Origin: Flavipsychrobacter sp.
Lineage (GTDB): Bacteria; Bacteroidota; Bacteroidia; Chitinophagales; Chitinophagaceae
Assembly (NCBI GenBank): GCA_016787265.1
Contig: JAEUVF010000012.1
Span: 124,001 to 188,000 of the forward strand
Direction: 5' to 3'
DNA: 64,000 bases
Shown: piece by piece, positions 1 through 8,592 of the stretch
Position numbering within the stretch: position 1 is the first letter of the stretch
How the letters are laid out: every line of letters starts with the position of its first letter
Made by a program: the position numbers and the translations under genes
The notes under the pieces: generated by a model
What the model was told of the DNA's origin: nothing
Database searches by the model: none
The model's input: only the letters and a program-made list of their open reading frames with translations

Positions 1-259
1 TCATATAAATAACCTGCTCATAAGAGCGCTCGGCTTTTAATTGCTCAATTGCTTTAGCCAGGGGCTCGCACATCATCACCATTCCTGCACCTCCACCATA
101 TTGATAATCATCCACTTGTCCGTATTCATTCACCGCCCACTGACGCAGGTGATGTACCTGAACCTCCAGGATGCCCTTGGTTTGGGCGCGTTTCATGATA
201 GAATGGTTCAACGGACTTTCCAATAATTCAGGCACTACTGATATGATATCAATTCGCAT
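1..259 (-). CDS. trmD: tRNA (guanine-N1)-methyltransferase, N-terminal part (runs off the window)
   Basis: TrmD methylates G37 next to the anticodon of certain tRNAs, using S-adenosylmethionine, and so prevents frameshifting. Only the first 86 codons are present. The reading starts MRIDIISVVPELL and contains the YGGGAGMVM loop and the QVDDYQYGGG stretch typical of the SPOUT knot of TrmD. The ATG at 259 is the family start. The gene is divergent from the lipoprotein gene at 322. In many bacteria trmD follows rimM; here rpsP-rimM lies 35 kb away, so that operon is split. Identification is firm although the C-terminal domain is not visible. Confidence 0.93.
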   Translation of the reverse strand, partial: MRIDIISVVPELLESPLNHSIMKRAQTKGILEVQVHHLRQWAVNEYGQVDDYQYGGGAGMVMMCEPLAKAIEQLKAERSYEQVIYM

Positions 260-263
260 TTGG

Positions 264-271
264 CAAAGATA
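264..271 (-). promoter_or_regulatory. Candidate -7 box (TATCTTTG) of trmD
   Basis: The minus strand reads TATCTTTG, an exact match to the Bacteroidota -7 consensus TAnnTTTG, and only 4 nt (CCAA) separate it from the trmD ATG. Transcription would then begin at or within a base or two of the start codon, giving a leaderless mRNA. No convincing TTG -33 element is seen at 19-21 bp. The same box-to-ATG arrangement recurs at dinB, rlmN and the thiolase gene. Confidence 0.5.
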
Positions 272-321
272 TTGGTTACATTTATCAACTTTGCGGCAAC
301 GAAGCTGAGGGACCCAAGATT

Positions 322-1260
322 ATGTATCGAATAGCATTCATTTTATTCCTGGCAGGATATGCATTGGCTTGTAACAGGGCTGAGGAAACGCCGCTGCCAA
401 AAATCAGGCTTACTTACAGTGATTCCCTGTATTTTAAACAGCCTGGCACCACGCTGACCACCGATCCGGTTACCAAACCTGCTGAAGAAGGCTTTTTCAA
501 AGCCATTCCATTGGGATTGGACATTGATAGTGTAACCGGCCGAATTAATGTAAATGAAAGTGAGGGCGGCCTCCGCTACAAAATATTTTATATCAGTTCC
601 GACCGGGAAACCGTACTAGACAGCGCCAAACTGGTTGTTTCGGGTATTGATTACCGGGATAGTATTTACAATTTGTCGGCACCCGGACTCCTTTTTGCAA
701 CTCCCATCTACAATGCAGACCCAACCGCTGTATTACCCTGTGCGGATGACGATGACGACGACGACGACGATAATCCGGATGATCCGGATGATGATGACGA
801 CGATTGTGAATTTGATGAAAAAGATACTGATGATGATGGAAGTGATGACCTGCCTGGTGTAAACGGGGATGGCTGTAAGGTAGATGTAGACAATGGTGTC
901 ATTGATCTGGCAGGCAGTTTTGCAGATGGCTTCCTGGGATCCAATCCGGCTAATGGAACCACCCGCGACTTTGAATTTTTCTATCGCATAACGGATCTGA
1001 GTAGCCGAAATTTACAGGCCATTACGGTTCGGTTTTACTATTTCAATACGGCTGCTGATATTCCTGCCGGTTTACGCGCAGAATTAAATAACCGGGATGC
1101 GCAGGCAAGAGATGTGCTCATGCACAACCGGGCACGTTTTATCCAGCAATCACTGATGGCCACTACCGGTTTGATCAGGAGCGAAGACCTGATGCGTCTG
1201 GCCCGGGAAATTACCAGCCGGCCCAAACGTCCACCAATCATTATCCTTGTAGGCCGATAA
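322..1260 (+). CDS. Lipoprotein with poly-aspartate and calcium-loop-like segment
   Basis: A 312-residue lipoprotein of unknown function. The first 17 residues form a lipoprotein signal with lipobox ALAC (Cys17). Residues about 138-185 are extremely acidic: a Cys, a run of nine Asp, an N-P-D-D-P linker, six more Asp and a second Cys, followed by a DTDDDGSDD segment resembling the calcium loops of thrombospondin type 3 repeats. The C-terminal third is Arg-rich and helical in appearance. Codons in the tract mix GAT and GAC, so it is not a pure DNA repeat. Calcium binding is inference from composition. The gene precedes the CHAT gene by 36 bp on the same strand and may be cotranscribed with it. 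Confidence 0.7.
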   Translation: MYRIAFILFLAGYALACNRAEETPLPKIRLTYSDSLYFKQPGTTLTTDPVTKPAEEGFFKAIPLGLDIDSVTGRINVNESEGGLRYKIFYISSDRETVLDSAKLVVSGIDYRDSIYNLSAPGLLFATPIYNADPTAVLPCADDDDDDDDDNPDDPDDDDDDCEFDEKDTDDDGSDDLPGVNGDGCKVDVDNGVIDLAGSFADGFLGSNPANGTTRDFEFFYRITDLSSRNLQAITVRFYYFNTAADIPAGLRAELNNRDAQARDVLMHNRARFIQQSLMATTGLIRSEDLMRLAREITSRPKRPPIIILVGR

Positions 1261-1277
1261 GTCGCGGGATTTTGTAG

Positions 1278-1294
1278 TTTCGGGCTTCCCGAAA
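1278..1294 (+). promoter_or_regulatory. Hairpin directly upstream of the CHAT gene start
   Basis: A perfect inverted repeat TTTCGGG-CTT-CCCGAAA ends 2 nt before the ATG at 1297 and overlaps a TAGTTTCG sequence (1275-1282) that resembles a -7 box. In RNA it would form a 7-bp stem over the ribosome entry site; in DNA it could be an operator. There is no T-run, so a terminator for the preceding gene is unlikely. Confidence 0.4.
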
Positions 1295-1296
1295 TT

Positions 1297-4053
1297 ATGT
1301 CAGTGCGTTTCCAGCTTTTTGGAGTATTCTTATTGCTGCTGTTGATTTGGAAGGGATTTTCCCAAACCGGTCGGAAGACAGAAGAGGCTGTTCAATGGTT
1401 TGAGCGGGCAGAAATCAATTATAACCTGGATGAGCCCTCTACTGCTTCTGACAGTCTTGCATTGACAGCCTACGAAAAAGCCATCGGCTTACTGCTTTCC
1501 AATGATCCCCGGAATTCCATAGCCGGGGATGCCATGATCAAAAGGGGCAATATTTTTCAGGGCCAGCGCAAACTAGCTACCGCTAAGAAGGAGTATTACC
1601 GGGCATTAAACTGGTTTACTCAATATGGATCAGACAGTCTGTTGTTTTATCAGGCCAGTCTGCATTTAGGCTCCAATTTTTATTTTGCCTATGGAATTGA
1701 CAGTGCGAGATATTACCTGGAACAGGCAGCCAAACTGGCGTTGACCCATGACCGTTATCCTGATCAGGACGTATTATATAATTCATTGGGAGCGCTTTAT
1801 TTCCAAAGTTCCAATTATCCCCAGGCAGCCAATTATTTTGAAAAAGCAAGGATGTTGCTGGATCCGGCCGCTCCTGAATTCAGGGAAACATTTAATGGCT
1901 TCTCCAATAATATTGCTATTTGTGAAACTGCCCAGGGAAATTATGGTGAAGCACTTTCTATCTATAAGCCATTAATTAAAGATCCTTACCTGGGTAACCG
2001 GGTGCTGCAAAATATCGGGCATTTGTATTATGAAAGAAATCAGCCCGATAGTGCCTTGTTTTATTTTAAACAGGTACAGCCGGCAAGTACAAATGCCTCC
2101 GTGCGCATGTATCATGAAATGGCAAGAATCTACCTGGATAAAAGCCAACCGGATCAGGTGTTGCAGTTTATTGCCAAAGCTGACAGCATTAATCGTTTAT
2201 TGGGTGAGAGTGCCAGGGAAAAAGCGGTCAGTCTGGTATTGCAGAGCCGGTTATTAATGACAGAAGGAAAGTATCCGGATGGGCTTCAACTCCTGGATAC
2301 TGCGGAAGCAGGCATCAATGAAAACAGTGCCCCGCTGGTATTGTTTGAAATTCAGGAACTGAAAGGCAGCTTGTATCAATCGATATATGAACAGACCAGG
2401 CAGCAGGAGGCATTGAAATCCGGCGCGCTGGTAATGCTGGAAGCCATCCGACTGGCTTCCTTTATCCGCAGCAATTACGACAATGATGAAGCGAAATTAT
2501 TTTTCAACCGGAGCCGGGATGCTATTTATAAAAAAGCGGCGGAACAGGTATATAACTGGTATGTTCAAACGAAGGACCCGGATGCCTTGCAGGCCTTTTT
2601 CCGCCTGGAAGAAGCATATAAAGGATCCATTCTGAATGATCAGCTGCGTTTGTCGCGGGAACGATCTGTTGCTGCTCCTGTCAGAACGCCGATGATGGAA
2701 AAGGAGTTTGAATTGAGGCAGACCATGGCCTATTATTCTTCACTGCTGAATACCCTGCCTTCCGGGGAGGAAAAAAGCAGGATCGAAAAAGAAATGATTT
2801 CCACCCGGGTAGCACTTTCGCGGCTGCAGCGGGAACTCAATCCTGTATTCGCAAGGATGGATGATTCAGCTACTGTTTACCCGCTCACTGAATTTCAGCA
2901 GCAATTAGCAGGCAGGCAGGCCGTGCTCAGTTTTTTGCAGACAGATTCAGCCCTGTTTAGGTTTTTAATTACTGGCAAAGATCTTCAGTTAGACAGAATA
3001 CCATTAACCAATGAACACCGCGCAACGGTACAGGAATTTGTAACGGCCCTGCACCAGCAGCAGGAAGGGTTGCGCTACCAGGGAAATGCACCGGGGTATG
3101 CACTCTATCAGTTGTTGCTACAGCCCCTGGAACCAGCACTGGAAAAAATTGAATCCTGTACCATTCTTACAGATGGATACCTGCACCTGGTTCCTTTCGA
3201 AGCTTTACCGGTTACTTCAAATCCCGATCAGTACCTCCTTCAAAAAATGAAGATCAGTTATCATCTTTCCTTTGATCAGGTGAAACTGAATCGCATTCCC
3301 ATGCTGCAGGCCCTGGAAGATTCATCCTGGCTCAGCTTTGCTCCTTTTGTGGAAGCGGATGAACGGGTGCGTACAACCGGACTAGCCGCATTGCCATTCT
3401 CTGCCAGCGAAACGAGGGGAAGGGAAGGCGCAGTGAACATCCTGAAATCAGCAGCTACCAAAGCGAAATTTCTGGAGCTGGGCGGCAGTAAAAAAATTGT
3501 ACATATTGCCAGTCATGCTTCTGCCAATAGAACAGGAGAGGGAGATTCCTGGATTAAATTTTATCCGGGTCAGCCGGATTCCTTGTTGAGTTACACGCTC
3601 TTTCTTCCGGAAATCTATCCCTTGCCGATGGACAAAACAGAATTGGTTATCCTGAGTGCCTGTGAATCTGCCAATGGAATTCTGGCATCAGGAGAAGGAT
3701 TGCTGAGTTTGTCCAGGGCCTTTTTATATGCCGGTTCAAACGGGGTGGTTGCCTCACTCTGGAAATCTGAAGACCAGGTAACGGCCTACCTTATCCGAAA
3801 ATTCAGGGAAGCAATAACTGCCGGCAAACCAGTGGAAGCTGCCCTGCAGCAAGCAAAAGAACAACTGCTGGCAGATCCTGCCATACCGGTCCAGTTTAAA
3901 CAACCTAATTATTGGGCACACCTGGTTTATATTGGTAATTGCTCACCTGCAGCCAACCGGAATAATCTTCTCTGGTGGGTGCTGGGTGCAGTTGCCGCAG
4001 CATTGGTACTCTTTCTTTATTTGCGCAACAGAGCACGAAGTTCAGCTACCTGA
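1297..4053 (+). CDS. TPR-CHAT caspase-like protein, secreted and membrane-anchored
   Basis: A 918-residue protein with an N-terminal signal peptide (about residues 1-22), a long TPR array (about 30-450), a helical linker, a C-terminal CHAT domain (about 560-885) and a final membrane helix (about 894-911) followed by a basic tail. CHAT domains are caspase-fold cysteine peptidases; the expected pair is present as His740 in HIASHA and Cys789 in LSACES. Placement of the signal and final helix puts the peptidase in the periplasm, anchored in the inner membrane. The 3' end overlaps the convergent TPR gene by 37 bp, and an ECF sigma follows that gene, so all three may form one signalling unit. Substrate is unknown. 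Confidence 0.85.
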   Translation: MSVRFQLFGVFLLLLLIWKGFSQTGRKTEEAVQWFERAEINYNLDEPSTASDSLALTAYEKAIGLLLSNDPRNSIAGDAMIKRGNIFQGQRKLATAKKEYYRALNWFTQYGSDSLLFYQASLHLGSNFYFAYGIDSARYYLEQAAKLALTHDRYPDQDVLYNSLGALYFQSSNYPQAANYFEKARMLLDPAAPEFRETFNGFSNNIAICETAQGNYGEALSIYKPLIKDPYLGNRVLQNIGHLYYERNQPDSALFYFKQVQPASTNASVRMYHEMARIYLDKSQPDQVLQFIAKADSINRLLGESAREKAVSLVLQSRLLMTEGKYPDGLQLLDTAEAGINENSAPLVLFEIQELKGSLYQSIYEQTRQQEALKSGALVMLEAIRLASFIRSNYDNDEAKLFFNRSRDAIYKKAAEQVYNWYVQTKDPDALQAFFRLEEAYKGSILNDQLRLSRERSVAAPVRTPMMEKEFELRQTMAYYSSLLNTLPSGEEKSRIEKEMISTRVALSRLQRELNPVFARMDDSATVYPLTEFQQQLAGRQAVLSFLQTDSALFRFLITGKDLQLDRIPLTNEHRATVQEFVTALHQQQEGLRYQGNAPGYALYQLLLQPLEPALEKIESCTILTDGYLHLVPFEALPVTSNPDQYLLQKMKISYHLSFDQVKLNRIPMLQALEDSSWLSFAPFVEADERVRTTGLAALPFSASETRGREGAVNILKSAATKAKFLELGGSKKIVHIASHASANRTGEGDSWIKFYPGQPDSLLSYTLFLPEIYPLPMDKTELVILSACESANGILASGEGLLSLSRAFLYAGSNGVVASLWKSEDQVTAYLIRKFREAITAGKPVEAALQQAKEQLLADPAIPVQFKQPNYWAHLVYIGNCSPAANRNNLLWWVLGAVAAALVLFLYLRNRARSSAT

Positions 4054-4766
4054 TCTGCTCCGATTTTTGGATGGTACAGGTGTTGCGGATCTTGCTCAAT
4101 TACCTCGAATAGAGCCAGTGCTTTTTCCGGTTCCCCTGCTTTTAAATAAGCCAATGCTCCATAGAACTGAGCTTCATCCCTGAATAAGGGTTGTTCCCCA
4201 TTATCCAGTATGCGTTGAAAAGCAATAGCGGCCGGCTTCCACTCAGCTTCCTGGAGATAACTCAGGCCGGCATAAAAATGCGCACTGTTATCACCTGGTT
4301 GCTGCTGTTCGTATTCACTAACCAGTTTCCGGTATTGCTTTTCCTGGTACAATTTGGTAATGGTATTGGTGGTTTCTGAGGATCGGAATACAGGAACCTG
4401 GTAAGGTTGATAGAGTTCAGCATAGAGTGAATTACTATCGCTTACCGATTGTGTTTGCCAGAAATAAATTCCGGCAAGCAGCAGTATTGATGCTGCGATG
4501 CTGATCCATTTAAACCTGTTCTGGAAATGCGTGCGTCGCTCTGCACGGATGGTTTTGTTTTCGCTGAGAAACTGCTCATGCAGGGCTCCCACCTGCGCCA
4601 GCAGGGGGGCTCTTTCCAGGAATACGGTGGCCGCCCGGTGAAGTGAAATCTCTTCCTCCAGTTGGGTCGCATTCAGTTCCGGCAATTGTTTCTGCAGCCA
4701 GTCGCGGGAGATGGAACCGGTTGTATATTCATCCAGCAAATGATCAATGTGTAAATCAGGATTCAT
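4017..4766 (-). CDS. Single-pass membrane protein with TPR repeats, possible anti-sigma factor
   Basis: A 249-residue protein. Residues 1-85 are a cytoplasmic helical region, 87-103 a membrane helix, and about 135-245 carry TPR-like helix pairs ending in DPQHLYHPKIGADQVAELR. This layout (soluble N-terminus, one helix, extracytoplasmic sensor) is that of a membrane anti-sigma factor, and the start overlaps the end of the ECF sigma gene by 11 bp, implying translational coupling. No recognised anti-sigma zinc motif is visible. The 3' end lies inside the convergent CHAT gene. The anti-sigma role is inferred from position and topology only. Confidence 0.7.
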   Translation of the reverse strand: MNPDLHIDHLLDEYTTGSISRDWLQKQLPELNATQLEEEISLHRAATVFLERAPLLAQVGALHEQFLSENKTIRAERRTHFQNRFKWISIAASILLLAGIYFWQTQSVSDSNSLYAELYQPYQVPVFRSSETTNTITKLYQEKQYRKLVSEYEQQQPGDNSAHFYAGLSYLQEAEWKPAAIAFQRILDNGEQPLFRDEAQFYGALAYLKAGEPEKALALFEVIEQDPQHLYHPKIGADQVAELRALLRK

Positions 4767-5382
4767 AGATATCTAAACTTTTAAGTTGGTTAATGATGGC
4801 AGGGTGTTTCGAAAGAAATTCCTTCAACGACTTCATGCATTTTGCTTTTTTATTGCGAAGTGCCTGTTCACTGGCAAAGGATACTTTATCAAGCAACTCC
4901 TTCATGGGCAGTTTTTCATAATAAAATCCAACAAGGATGCCTTTGCAAACCGATCCAATCGAGCCAAATAGCTGAAGCCAGGTTTTTTGCATTTCCTTAT
5001 TAAAAAGTTTGGCTTCCGTGGATTCAATGGTTGGAGCAGCCTGCTGAAATACCTGCTGCCGGCGGTTCCTTCTTTCACTGCTTCGAATTTCTTCCAGCCA
5101 TAGATTTTTTGCAATACCAAACAGGTAGGATTTTATGCTGCTATCTCCTTTGAATTTTCCGGCTCTTACGGCTTCGATAAATACCAGGATCGTTTCCTGG
5201 AAAATATCGGCTGCTTCATCGCTGTCGGCCCCTTTGGTTCGGATAAAGCCGGTCAGCATGTCAAAATAGCTGTTATACAGTTCCTTTACCGACCGGTTGA
5301 TATCTGCCTGCTGTAAGGCGATCACCAGTTCCAGATCCGGTGTCCGCTGTTCATTTCCTCCCGATTTATACGCTATCTGCAT
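4756..5382 (-). CDS. ECF-type RNA polymerase sigma factor
   Basis: A 208-residue sigma-70 family protein. Region 2 is seen in LYNSYFDMLTGFIRTKG through DIFQETILVFIEAV and SYLFGIAKNLWLEEIR; region 4 is the C-terminal part with YYEKLPMKELLDKV and the recognition helix ASEQALRNKKAKCMKSL. The ATG at 5382 is preferred; an upstream TTG at 5415 would add 11 residues. It is the first gene of a two-gene operon with the membrane TPR protein, its probable regulator. Target promoters are unknown; the convergent CHAT gene is a natural candidate for shared function. Confidence 0.87.
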   Translation of the reverse strand: MQIAYKSGGNEQRTPDLELVIALQQADINRSVKELYNSYFDMLTGFIRTKGADSDEAADIFQETILVFIEAVRAGKFKGDSSIKSYLFGIAKNLWLEEIRSSERRNRRQQVFQQAAPTIESTEAKLFNKEMQKTWLQLFGSIGSVCKGILVGFYYEKLPMKELLDKVSFASEQALRNKKAKCMKSLKEFLSKHPAIINQLKSLDIYES

Positions 5383-5514
5383 TTTGATCCTGCTTTTTAA
5401 CCTAACAACATGCAATCTAACCAGTCTCCCGGGTTCTTTATAAGGATATAGGAGCGTGGACTGTTTTATATTGGTTGTTTCAGCCAGGCAAAATGTAACC
5501 AGTTTGGGAAAAAA

Positions 5515-6195
5515 TTATTGGCGTATGATGCGGCCATCCTCCATTTCGATGATCCGGTTGGTTCTTTCCGCAAACTCCGGATCATGGGTAACGATGAGCA
5601 GGCTCTGGTTGAATTCCTGCGCCAGCTGCTGAAAAGTGGCGAATACTATCTCACTGTTGCGTTTATCCAGGTTGCCGGTTGGTTCGTCCCCCATGATTAT
5701 GGCAGGTTCGTTTACCATAGCACGGGCGATGGCCACCCGCTGTTTTTCACCTCCGGATAATTGCCGGGGATTCTTTTCGGCCAGTTTGCTGATATCCAGT
5801 TTATTCAGTAGAAAATGTGCCCGCTCCTTTAATTCCGCTTCCGTTTTTTTGGCCAGCTTCCTGGCGGGTAATAAAATATTCTCCATCACTGAAAATTCAT
5901 TCAGCAGGTAATGAAACTGAAATACAAATCCAATCTTTTCATTCCTCACGGCTGCCAGTTCTTTTTCTTTTTTGCCGGTCATTTTTACTCCGTCTACCAA
6001 CAATTCTCCCTGGTAGTCAGTATCCATCGTAGAGAGGATATACAGGAGCGTGGATTTACCACAGCCTGATTTACCGATAACCGACACAAATTCTCCTGCC
6101 CTAACCTGGAAATTGATGTCTTTCAATACATCAAATTTTACCGGATCGTAAAATTGCTTGTAGATATGTTTGGCTTCGAGTATTACGGCGTTCAT
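5515..6195 (-). CDS. ABC transporter ATP-binding protein, MacB/LolD type
   Basis: A 226-residue ATPase that powers the adjacent permease. Visible motifs: Walker [10 protein letters not shown] near residue 40, Q-loop FQFHYLL, signature LSGGEKQR, Walker [11 protein letters not shown] and the switch histidine in VTHDPEF. The GNLD after Walker B is typical of the LolD/MacB/FtsE group. It is the last gene of a three-gene operon (adaptor, permease, ATPase) with a 1-bp gap to the permease. The set resembles MacAB-type export machines acting on lipoproteins, peptides or antibiotics; the substrate cannot be told from sequence. Confidence 0.93.
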   Translation of the reverse strand: MNAVILEAKHIYKQFYDPVKFDVLKDINFQVRAGEFVSVIGKSGCGKSTLLYILSTMDTDYQGELLVDGVKMTGKKEKELAAVRNEKIGFVFQFHYLLNEFSVMENILLPARKLAKKTEAELKERAHFLLNKLDISKLAEKNPRQLSGGEKQRVAIARAMVNEPAIIMGDEPTGNLDKRNSEIVFATFQQLAQEFNQSLLIVTHDPEFAERTNRIIEMEDGRIIRQ

Positions 6196-6196
6196 A

Positions 6197-7456
6197 TTAT
6201 TTTCCTCTTATGATGACAACCGGATCCACTTTACTGGCTTTTCTTGCAGGGAAGAATCCCGCGAAATAGGTAGTGATCAGTGAAAATGCACCGCCTATAA
6301 AATAATATACAGGATTATAATTGATCGGATATGTAGTTACGGTTGGCAGTGCCGCTGTATTGAAAGGAATCTGGTCGATTAGGGAAGATAATAAATAGCC
6401 CATAAGCAAGCCCGTTAGTCCGCCGAAAATGCCTATGCCCAATGCAATCATGATAAAAATCCGGTTCACATCCTTCCCGGAAAAACCGGTTGCTTTCAGG
6501 ATGGCAATGGAATCCATCTTTTCATAGATCATCATGTTCAGGATATTGTAAATACCAAAGCCGGCCACCACCAGCAGCGTGATACCTACTGCATAAGAAA
6601 TGATATTACGAACCGAAGTGCCTGTTTCAAATTGCGAATTTGCGGTTTGAATATCTTCTGCGTCGATCTCGAATACCTTATTGAATTCTTTTGCCAGTTT
6701 GGGTGCCTGGTTGATATCGGTAAGTTTTACCTGGATATCAGTTATATAATTATTGGCCTTGCCCATGATTTTCTGCACGGTTTTGATGCTGGCAAAACTT
6801 TGGGTTTTATCCAGCTCCTGCAGACCGGATTGAAAATGTCCCACCACTTTTAACCGGAACTGTTCTCCCTGTGAAGTGGTTAATTGTACGATATCACCGA
6901 TGTCTGCCAGCAGTTTATCAGCCAGTCCTTTCCCCAGAATAATGCTGTTCGAAACATTTTTCAGATCCGCTGCCTGTCCCTTTACTACATAATCTGTAAA
7001 GAAAAACAACCTGGATTCCGCCTCTATATCGATGCCATAAACAACACCGGTAATTTCGATATTGCCTTCATTGAAAAAAACCGGAGTGGTAATTTTAGGT
7101 GCTAAGCCCAATACCCGGGGATCCTGCGCAATGCGTTCCATAATCGCGCCACTATTATAAATTTCCTGCCGGCTATTCCCTGATTTGATAGATCGCACCA
7201 TATGATAATGTGAACGATAGCCAGGGGCTTTCTGAATGGGCTGGATACTGTCAGGCCGGATCTCATTAAACAATCTTACATGGGGCGTACGGTTGATAAC
7301 GAGGCCGTCTAATAATTTATTCAGTCCCGTCATAAAACTTAACAGCGTGATGAACATGGTGATGCTAAAGGTTACACCAATTGCAGCTACCAGGGTTTGT
7401 TTCCATCGCGCCATCAGCAGGGAATAGGCGATCTGTATGATGAGTCGCGTATTCAT
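6197..7456 (-). CDS. ABC transporter permease, FtsX/MacB family
   Basis: A 419-residue inner-membrane permease. One helix lies near residues 20-42, then a periplasmic MacB_PCD-type domain of about 240 residues, then three helices in the C-terminal FtsX region, including the cytoplasmic YEKMDSIAILKATGFSGKDV loop that contacts the ATPase and the closing PARKASKVDPVVIIRGK. Start overlaps the adaptor stop by 4 bp and the ATPase follows after 1 bp, so the three are one transcript. Family length is normal. It belongs to mechanotransmission ABC systems rather than classical importers. Confidence 0.92.
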   Translation of the reverse strand: MNTRLIIQIAYSLLMARWKQTLVAAIGVTFSITMFITLLSFMTGLNKLLDGLVINRTPHVRLFNEIRPDSIQPIQKAPGYRSHYHMVRSIKSGNSRQEIYNSGAIMERIAQDPRVLGLAPKITTPVFFNEGNIEITGVVYGIDIEAESRLFFFTDYVVKGQAADLKNVSNSIILGKGLADKLLADIGDIVQLTTSQGEQFRLKVVGHFQSGLQELDKTQSFASIKTVQKIMGKANNYITDIQVKLTDINQAPKLAKEFNKVFEIDAEDIQTANSQFETGTSVRNIISYAVGITLLVVAGFGIYNILNMMIYEKMDSIAILKATGFSGKDVNRIFIMIALGIGIFGGLTGLLMGYLLSSLIDQIPFNTAALPTVTTYPINYNPVYYFIGGAFSLITTYFAGFFPARKASKVDPVVIIRGK

Positions 7457-8544
7457 TTTAACGGATCAAGCAGTTTATCAGTGGCTGAAATGCCTTCCAG
7501 TATCTCCACTTTTTTATAATCTTTCAATCCGGTTACCACTTTGCGTTTTTCTTTGTTTTCCAGCAACACAAAGGAATCCTGTACCAGGTAATTACGTGGG
7601 ATCGTGAGTGTTTTCTCTTTGGTTTGGATAATGATATTGGCTTCGGCAGTTAAATTCGGATAGAGCTGTTCCGGTGCTTTTTCAAATTGTGCTTCCACCA
7701 GGAAGCTGCGGGTTCGTTCATCCATGATTGGATCCATTCGGGTAAGCACGGCTTCGAAGACCTGGCCTTTGTAACTGTCCAGTTGTACAATTACTTTTTG
7801 TCCGGTTTTAATTTTCGCGATATCGTATTCATCCACCAGCAGTTCAATCAGAAAATCAGTAGCTGCTCCGAGGGTCGCGATGGGCTGTTGTGGATTGACA
7901 GTTTCTCCTTTTTCTTTCAGCAGTTTATAAACTTTGCCATCCGACTCACTTTTGATGATATAATCCTTTTGTTGCTGGCTGCTGATTTCAACCTGCTTTC
8001 TGGCCTGCTCAGCATTGAACCGGATCTGTCTTTCCAGTTCACTATACCGGCGGCGGTTCGCTTCCAGGGTACTGGCTGCATTTTCCATCGCAAGTTGCCG
8101 CTGGTCCAGTTCATTGCGGGTGCCAATTCCCTGGTTCCATAATTCCTGCTGACGTTTATAAAGGGAGGAATCTGTTTTGAATTTGCTGGCGGAATAATCA
8201 AGTGCCGCTTTCAGTTCGCTCAACCGGTTGCGATTGTTTTCTTCTGCCGCAAATCCGGCCGATAAGCGGGCATTTTCCAGGTTGAGTTGAACCAGGTCAT
8301 TGTTGATTTTATAAATCGGACTGCCTTTTTTGACAAGATCGCCTTCCTTCACCAGCACGGCTTCAATGATTCCACTCACAGTGGCGTAGAGTTGATACTG
8401 GTTGATTGTTTTGATGGTGCCGGAAGCATATACCGATTCGGTAATAGCTTCTTCTGTGGGCTGTATGAGCTTATCTTGTTGGGAACAAGCGGGAATTAAG
8501 AACAGCAGTAAGAATAGAAATGCCGGAAAAGGAAGTAGTTTCAT
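7453..8544 (-). CDS. Periplasmic adaptor lipoprotein, HlyD/MacA family
   Basis: A 363-residue membrane fusion protein. The signal ends in a lipobox, LIPACS, so the mature protein is lipidated. Order: lipoyl-like half (VSGIIEAVLVKEGDLVKKGSPIYKI), a long alpha-helical hairpin (about 95-185), the second lipoyl half (IIKSESDGKVYKLLKEKGETV), a beta-barrel and a membrane-proximal domain. First gene of the adaptor-permease-ATPase operon, divergent from the PD40 gene with 48 bp between starts. A weak -7 box TAATTTTA lies in that gap. No outer-membrane TolC-type partner is encoded here, so it is presumably supplied elsewhere. Confidence 0.9.
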   Translation of the reverse strand: MKLLPFPAFLFLLLFLIPACSQQDKLIQPTEEAITESVYASGTIKTINQYQLYATVSGIIEAVLVKEGDLVKKGSPIYKINNDLVQLNLENARLSAGFAAEENNRNRLSELKAALDYSASKFKTDSSLYKRQQELWNQGIGTRNELDQRQLAMENAASTLEANRRRYSELERQIRFNAEQARKQVEISSQQQKDYIIKSESDGKVYKLLKEKGETVNPQQPIATLGAATDFLIELLVDEYDIAKIKTGQKVIVQLDSYKGQVFEAVLTRMDPIMDERTRSFLVEAQFEKAPEQLYPNLTAEANIIIQTKEKTLTIPRNYLVQDSFVLLENKEKRKVVTGLKDYKKVEILEGISATDKLLDPLK

Positions 8545-8592
8545 GTTATCCGGGAAATTTGTGTGGTTAAAATTACTCTTCCTTTCTAAATC

